Part shown: piece by piece, positions 6,666 through 10,996 of the stretch
Layout of the letters: each line of letters begins with the position of its first letter
How positions within the stretch are numbered: the first letter of the stretch is position 1
Assembly (NCBI GenBank): GCA_024278555.1
Contig: JAJRSX010000098.1
Span: 1-10,996, forward strand
DNA from: a bacterium
GTDB lineage: Bacteria; CG2-30-53-67; CG2-30-70-394
Length of the DNA stretch: 10,996 bases
Reading direction: 5' to 3'
The notes under the pieces: model-generated
Database searches by the model: none
Told to the model about the DNA's origin: nothing
Seen by the model: only the letters and a program-made list of their open reading frames with translations
Made by a program: the position numbers and the translations under genes

Positions 6666-8047
6666 GTCAGGCCACCTTCCGCCTCAACCACGCGCCGGCC
6701 ACCCCGGCCGCGGCGGTGTGCGACTGCTTCGCCCGCCTCTTCACCGCCCTCCATCGCACCTCCCTCTACCCGGCTGACCACCCGGCCTGTCGCGACGCAG
6801 TGGCGGCGGTCGCCACCGAGCTCGCCGAGATCCTTGACCGCGACAACACGGTGGCCGCGGCGGTGGTCGACGACCGCCTTCTCCTCAGCGGCTACCCCCA
6901 GGGTGAGAACGAGATACGCCTGCCCGGGGGGATGCGCGACCTGCACCGGTGGTCCATCGAGCACCTCGCCTTCGAACGCGGGGTGATGTTGAAGGAGATC
7001 CAGGCCCTCTTCGGCCTCCTCCACCGGCGGCCCGCCGACGGTGAGGACGCCACCACCGTCCTCAGCCGCGAAGGCGTCACCCACATCAAGGTCGGCCGCC
7101 TCTCCACCGGTGGCAACGCGGCGGTCAACGAGACGGTCGGGATCCGCCTCTATCGGCAGGCGGTGGAGGAGGTGGCCGCAATCCACCGGCAGGTCGGCGA
7201 GCACCGGCAGGTGGACCTTGGCCAGGCACGCCACATCGTCGAGGCGGTGATCGAGGATCAGCAGCGCGGCGACCAGCTCCAGGCCCTCACCTGGCTGAAG
7301 AGCCACGACGACTACACCTACACCCATGTGCTGAACGTCTGCATCCTCACCGTCGCCCAGGCGCGCACCCTCGGCATGAAGGAGGCGCGGCTGAACGCCA
7401 TCGGCGTCGCCGCGCTCCTCCACGACACCGGCAAGTGCTTCGTCCCCCCGGAGCTCCTGCGCAAGCCGGGCAAGCTCACCGCGGCGGAGTTCGAGGTCGT
7501 CAAGCAGCACCCCGCCCTGGGGGCGAAGCTCCTGCGCTCCCTCCCCCACGTGGACGACCTCACCGTCCTGGTGGCCTACGAACACCACATGCGCTTCGAC
7601 GGCAGCGGCTATCCGGAGCGCGCCCACCCTCGCACCCCCAACCTCGCCTCGCGCCTGTGCACCATCGCCGATTACTACGACGCCCTGCGCACCATCCGCA
7701 GTTACAAGAAGGAGATCACCCCGGACGAGGCCCTGCGCATCATGTCCCAGGGGGCGGGCACGGTCCTCGACCCGGTCTTGTTCAAGCACTTTGTCGAGAT
7801 GGTCGGCCTCTACCCGCGCGGCTGCCTGGTCCAGCTCACCGACGGCCGGGTCGCGGTGGTAGTTGCCACCCGCACCGGCTTCGCCACCCTGCCCATGGTG
7901 CGGGTGGTCACCGACGAGGATGGGGCGCTGCTCTCCAATCCGGTGGAGGTTGACCTGGCCGCTGGCCGCGCCGACGACCAGAGGCTCGGCATCGACCGGG
8001 CGATCGACCCCAACACGGTGGAGATCGCTCCCGAGGCATACCTTTAG
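6662..8047 (+). CDS. HD-GYP-type phosphohydrolase, module A
   Basis: A 461-residue cytoplasmic protein. Residues about 15-150 form the N-terminal domain shared with its neighbours (SLY36PADH40PAC, then VVDDRLLLSG, ending HIKVGRLS). Residues about 205-385 are an HD-GYP domain: H222 in THVLNV, H254-D255 and K258 in LLHDTGK, H283 in KQHP, H308-H309 followed by DGSGYP (313-318), and D337 in IADYYDAL. A C-terminal segment (about 386-461) reads RGCLVQLTDGRVAVVV, a small beta-rich tail seen in related proteins. Family members usually hydrolyse cyclic di-GMP through a di- or tri-iron centre. One departure is that the canonical HHE signature reads HHM, with the glutamate placed before the histidines (EHHM). 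Strong GGAGG at 6651. Overlaps the HEAT gene by 4 nt. Phosphodiesterase activity is likely but not certain; another cyclic nucleotide substrate or a degenerate, non-catalytic role is possible. Confidence 0.92.
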   Translation: MSQATFRLNHAPATPAAAVCDCFARLFTALHRTSLYPADHPACRDAVAAVATELAEILDRDNTVAAAVVDDRLLLSGYPQGENEIRLPGGMRDLHRWSIEHLAFERGVMLKEIQALFGLLHRRPADGEDATTVLSREGVTHIKVGRLSTGGNAAVNETVGIRLYRQAVEEVAAIHRQVGEHRQVDLGQARHIVEAVIEDQQRGDQLQALTWLKSHDDYTYTHVLNVCILTVAQARTLGMKEARLNAIGVAALLHDTGKCFVPPELLRKPGKLTAAEFEVVKQHPALGAKLLRSLPHVDDLTVLVAYEHHMRFDGSGYPERAHPRTPNLASRLCTIADYYDALRTIRSYKKEITPDEALRIMSQGAGTVLDPVLFKHFVEMVGLYPRGCLVQLTDGRVAVVVATRTGFATLPMVRVVTDEDGALLSNPVEVDLAAGRADDQRLGIDRAIDPNTVEIAPEAYL

Positions 8048-8188
8048 CTGCAAGCCGCTTTTCGGCACGATGAACCTTGCCCACGGGACATCGCCGCATC
8101 CTCGGTCGTCCCGAAGTTGAATCGGGCGCGGTCGCCCGACGCTCCACGAACGCTCCCTCACCCCATCCCCACCCCATACCGCCCACCC
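8048..8188 (+). promoter_or_regulatory. Hairpin-rich leader between the two HEAT/HD-GYP modules
   Basis: This 141-nt gap contains GCCG/CGGC (8054-8057 and 8063-8066, loop CTTTT). It also has CGGGAC/GTCCCG (8084-8089 and 8108-8113) with an inner CCG/CGG. CGATG/CATCG (8068-8072 and 8089-8093) competes with that stem. The strongest hairpin is a tight 7-bp stem TCGGGCG-CGGT-CGCCCGA (8122-8139). The last 40 bases before the ATG at 8189 are almost entirely pyrimidine plus A, with no Shine-Dalgarno. It may hold a terminator or attenuator for module A and the promoter of module B. I do not see a cyclic di-GMP riboswitch core or a clear -35/-10 pair. Confidence 0.35.
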
Positions 8189-10243
8189 ATGTCGGCCACC
8201 GAGCCCCACGCCCTGCCCGAGGCTCCGCCCGAATTCGTCGCGGCAGCCCTCCCCATCCTCCGTGCCCTCAGCGGCGCCTGGAAGGGTGCGCAGCTCTACA
8301 CCGCCGGCCACCCGTCGGTGGCCGAGGCGGTAGGCCGCCTGCACGAGGCATATGCGGAGGCGATGAAGGACCACCTCCTCCTCTCTCTCACCTTCCCCGG
8401 CGACGAGGTCGCGATCAACGACGGCCGGATCCCCGATCTGGAGGTGGGGCTCTCCCGCCTCTCCGCCCACGTCCACGCCATCGGCCTGGCGACCTTGCGC
8501 TTGGCGCCCGGCGCCACCCCGGACCACCTCGCCCACGTGGTCGAGGTCCTCGCCACCCCCCGGCCGGTGGTCCTGCAGGCGGGACGGATCGACGCCTTCA
8601 TCGACGAGGAGCGCCTCGGCCCCCTGCGCCTGCTGCCGCTCGACTACCGCCCCATCTTCCAGGTGGGGGCGAACGGCCTCCCCGGCCGGGCCCAGCTCGT
8701 CGACCCGGCGGGCCTCTGGTACGCGATGATCACCGGCTACGTGGTCCACGCCCCGGACCGCCTCGACAGCGAGGCGCGCTCGTTCATCGAGGCCTTCGCC
8801 ACCGACCCGACAAAGCTGCGCCACCTGGCCGACGAGCTCGCCCACCTGGAGCTCGACGAGGAGTGGATCGACATCCACAAGGTGAAGGGGACGCTGCTGG
8901 CGAACTTCTACCGCAGCCTCGGCCACCTCCTGCACACCGGCGAGCTGAAGCCGGAGGTGGCCACCGGCGTCGCCCGGGCCACCGAGCGGCTGGAGGCAGA
9001 TCGGCTGGTGGCCCTGGTGGCGGAGGTCTCGGAGGAGGACGAAGGGGTCGTCGACGAGCTCCTCGCCGCCTTCCAGCCGGAGCGCGCCGCCAACCTCTTC
9101 ACCACCGCCGGCGCCGCCGGGGAGTCGCTGGTGCAGGTGGCCGAACGGCTCCTCACCGTCCACCCGGAGAAGAAGCGGATCCTCGACCTCCTCGACGCCA
9201 GCGAGCAGGAGGTCGCCGCCCTGGCCGGCGACGGCCCCCCTACCATGGAGGCCCTCCGTGCCCTCTGCAGCCGCCTCGGCGAGGGCGCAGCCCTCGACCT
9301 CCTCCACGAGGCGCCCGGCGGGGTGGCGAGCGACTATGTCGACCAGCTCCGGTCGCTCACCGAAGATCGTGAGATCTGCACCCAGCTCCTCCGCGACCTC
9401 GCTCTCGAAGCGGCGGAGCAGGAGCGCGCCGAGCTCCACCTCACCCTGATCGAGCAGGAGGAGGACCCGGAGGAGCTCGACGACCAGCTCGCCACCCTCG
9501 TCGCCCTCGCCCTCTCCACCGCGGTGGACGGCCGCTACCACGCCACCCTCTCCGTGGTGGAGGGGCTGGTCTCCCTTGCCGCCAACGAGGAGCTGACCCC
9601 GGAGCGTCGGGAGCGGATCCAAGCGGCGGTCGACCGGCTGCCGGTGGCGGAGATCGTCGCCCTGCTCACCAGCGGTTACGGCGACTACGGCGCCACCCCG
9701 ACCGAGCGGGACGTGAGCCGTCTCATCACCGCCCTCGGGGAGCGGGCGATCGAGAACCTCCTCGACCGCCTGCGCGAGACGGACGATCGCTCCGAACGAC
9801 GGGCGATCGTCACCCTCCTGAAGAACCAGGGTGACGCCATCCTGGGGCGGGTAGCGGCGCGGCTGCACGACCCGGCGTGGTACTTCGTCCGCAACCTGCT
9901 CCATCTGCTCGGCCTCTTTCACGCGGAGGAGAGCGCCCGCCTGGTGATTCCCCTGCTGCGCCACGCCGACCTGCGGGTGGTGAAGGAGGCCCTCACCACC
10001 CTCGGCCGGATCGGCTCGCGCCAGGCGACCCCCTTCATCGCCCAGCTCCTCCTCACCGAGCCCACCCTGCCGTCCCGCCACTCCGACGAGCTGCGGGCCA
10101 GCGCCGCCCGCGCCCTGACCCACCTCGACGACCCGCGTGCCGCCCAGGCGCTCCAGCGTGGCACCCGCACCCGCCGTGCCGCCGTCGTCCAGGCGTGTGC
10201 CGCGGCCCTGCGCGAACGCGAAGTCGGAAAGGGCGAGGGATGA
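8189..10243 (+). CDS. HEAT-repeat protein, module B paralogue
   Basis: A 684-residue soluble protein homologous along its length to the HEAT protein at 4653-6665. The N-terminal domain (about 15-155) has AQLY37TAGH41PSV, DEVAINDGR and GLATLRLAPG. The middle has LDSEARSFIEAF, matching LDSEAQAFVEEM in module A. The C-terminal HEAT part contains ERRAIVTLLKNQG, a W564-YFVRNLLHLLG block, ADLRVVKEALTTLGRIG and SAARALTHL, followed by a helix rich in Arg/Ala. No enzyme motif is seen; a scaffold or regulator of the adjacent HD-GYP protein is the simplest reading. The ATG at 8189 is chosen over an in-frame TTG at 8117, whose extra 24 residues are Pro/Arg-rich and unlike the paralogue; there is no Shine-Dalgarno. 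Its TGA overlaps the next ATG in ATGA (10240-10243), exactly as in module A. Confidence 0.84.
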   Translation: MSATEPHALPEAPPEFVAAALPILRALSGAWKGAQLYTAGHPSVAEAVGRLHEAYAEAMKDHLLLSLTFPGDEVAINDGRIPDLEVGLSRLSAHVHAIGLATLRLAPGATPDHLAHVVEVLATPRPVVLQAGRIDAFIDEERLGPLRLLPLDYRPIFQVGANGLPGRAQLVDPAGLWYAMITGYVVHAPDRLDSEARSFIEAFATDPTKLRHLADELAHLELDEEWIDIHKVKGTLLANFYRSLGHLLHTGELKPEVATGVARATERLEADRLVALVAEVSEEDEGVVDELLAAFQPERAANLFTTAGAAGESLVQVAERLLTVHPEKKRILDLLDASEQEVAALAGDGPPTMEALRALCSRLGEGAALDLLHEAPGGVASDYVDQLRSLTEDREICTQLLRDLALEAAEQERAELHLTLIEQEEDPEELDDQLATLVALALSTAVDGRYHATLSVVEGLVSLAANEELTPERRERIQAAVDRLPVAEIVALLTSGYGDYGATPTERDVSRLITALGERAIENLLDRLRETDDRSERRAIVTLLKNQGDAILGRVAARLHDPAWYFVRNLLHLLGLFHAEESARLVIPLLRHADLRVVKEALTTLGRIGSRQATPFIAQLLLTEPTLPSRHSDELRASAARALTHLDDPRAAQALQRGTRTRRAAVVQACAAALREREVGKGEG
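10228..10233 (+). promoter_or_regulatory. Ribosome binding site of the module B HD-GYP gene
   Basis: AAAGGG lies six bases before the ATG at 10240, with a further GAGGG immediately upstream of the start. It sits inside the last codons of the HEAT gene and supports coupled translation. Confidence 0.5.
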
Positions 10244-10996
10244 AGACCGACGAGCAACGGCGCCACTCCCCCGAGGCGGTCGCCTTCGTGCAGCTCCTCT
10301 TTGGCGCCCTGCGCAACCGGGAGATCTATCCGCCGGGCCACCGGGTCCTGGAGGTGAGCGCCCAGCGCCTCGCCGACACCCTCGGCCCGGCCCTGGCCGG
10401 ACAGCCGGCCCTGCATATCGGGATCGTCGACGACAAGGTGGTCCTCGGCGAGTACCCCCTCTCCCAGGGGATCGCCCCGTCACCGGCGCAGCTCGCACCG
10501 CTCAACGAGCGCGAGGTGGAGCGCATCACCTTCGACGCCGAGACCTCCGCCGAGGAGGTCGCCGTACTCCTCGACGCCCTGGTGGCCGAGGCGCCGGTGG
10601 CCGACACCCTCGCCGCGGCCGGGGTGACCACCATCCGCGTCGGCCGCCTCACCGTCGGCGGCGGCAAGAGCGGCCGGCGATCGCTGGCCGAGCTGTACAA
10701 CGAGCTCTACCGCAACGCCGCCTTCGCGGTCCGTGACCTGCTCACCGTCTGCCGCGAGCGCGGGGTGGTAGAGCCGGGCGCCGCCCAGGCCACCGTCAGC
10801 GAGGTCGTCGGCCAGGCGGAGGCGGGGGAGGAGCGGCTCCTCGACCTCACCAACCTGCCGCGCCAGGAGGGCGAGGCCTTCTCCCACGCCCTCAACACCT
10901 GCATCCTCTCCGTCTCCCTCGGCCGCGACCTCGGCCTCACCGCCACCCAGCTCCGCGACTTGGGGACCGCGGCGCTCCTGCACGACATCGGCAAGC
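10240..10996 (+). CDS. HD-GYP-type protein, module B, 3' truncated by window end
   Basis: The first 252 codons of a gene that runs off the window; no stop is reached. The N-terminal domain (about 12-140) has REIY30PPGH34RVL, IVDDKVVLGEYP and TIRVGRLTVGGG, paralleling SLYPADHPAC, VVDDRLLLSGYP and HIKVGRLSTGG in the HD-GYP gene at 6662. The start of the catalytic domain is present: H216 in SHALNTCILSV and H248-D249 in LLHDIGK, 32 residues apart as in module A. The GYP half lies beyond the window, so its metal-ligand set cannot be judged. ATG at 10240 overlaps the HEAT stop by 4 nt, with AAAGGG at 10228-10233 as ribosome site. Presumably a cyclic di-GMP phosphodiesterase or a diverged relative, paired with the HEAT protein before it. 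Confidence 0.9.
   Translation, partial: MKTDEQRRHSPEAVAFVQLLFGALRNREIYPPGHRVLEVSAQRLADTLGPALAGQPALHIGIVDDKVVLGEYPLSQGIAPSPAQLAPLNEREVERITFDAETSAEEVAVLLDALVAEAPVADTLAAAGVTTIRVGRLTVGGGKSGRRSLAELYNELYRNAAFAVRDLLTVCRERGVVEPGAAQATVSEVVGQAEAGEERLLDLTNLPRQEGEAFSHALNTCILSVSLGRDLGLTATQLRDLGTAALLHDIGK

Noticed and set aside
8063-8081. Sigma-54-like promoter (GGCACG ... TTGCC)
   Set aside because: The GG and GC elements are 15 bases apart instead of the required 12.
8077-9372. A 431-codon plus-strand open frame overlapping the second HEAT gene
   Set aside because: Pro/Arg/Gly-rich translation in another frame of a gene whose own frame matches a paralogue.
6539-10498. A 1319-codon open frame on the minus strand
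   Set aside because: It lies opposite three well-supported genes and its translation is low-complexity Gly/Val/Arg/Glu with no motif; it results from G/C-ending codons on the real strand.
1-10996. CRISPR arrays, tRNA or rRNA genes, insertion sequences
   Set aside because: No regularly spaced direct repeats, no T-loop or rRNA-like stretches, and no transposase-like protein were seen on either strand.

Overview
The window is GC-rich, densely coding bacterial chromosome. Nearly every real codon ends in G or C, so long antisense open frames appear opposite the genes. Zinc-type HemB, a CPCGC/DsbA fusion, an orphan hybrid histidine kinase, and HEAT-repeat proteins paired with HD-GYP proteins together suggest a Deltaproteobacteria-like lineage (Desulfobacterota, Desulfuromonadota or Myxococcota). 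That placement is an inference from gene content; no rRNA or other phylogenetic marker is present.

Region 1 (1-2920, + strand) looks like a haem / cytochrome c / thiol-redox operon. The first 163 bases hold no convincing gene but contain a run of perfect hairpins. Next come a small lipoprotein with an unusual CX4CH haem-binding motif (164-460), hemB (477-1451), and a secreted protein (1436-2920). The last joins a CcmH-like CPCGC module to two tandem DsbA-like thioredoxin domains. The three genes are packed with a 16-nt gap and a 16-nt overlap. The shared theme is supply and attachment of haem and handling of cysteine thiols outside the cytoplasm.

Region 2 (3038-4516, - strand) is a soluble hybrid sensor kinase (PAS-like, HisKA, HATPase, receiver). 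It converges on the redox operon, with a short hairpin between the two stop codons, and is divergent from region 3. A perfect 12-bp palindrome abuts its start codon.

Region 3 (4653-10996, + strand, running off the window) is the most distinctive part: two copies of a two-gene module. Each copy encodes a roughly 670-685-residue HEAT-repeat protein followed, through a 4-nt ATGA stop/start overlap, by an HD-GYP-type protein. All four proteins begin with related N-terminal domains carrying a Y-x3-H signature, so the HEAT and HD-GYP partners are built on the same front-end domain. HD-GYP proteins commonly hydrolyse cyclic di-GMP, so each pair may be a shared-input scaffold and phosphodiesterase. 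This HEAT/HD-GYP doublet is the best candidate here for an undescribed system. A 141-nt gap with several hairpins and a C-rich, Shine-Dalgarno-free leader separates the two copies. The final HD-GYP gene is cut by the window edge just after its HD motif.
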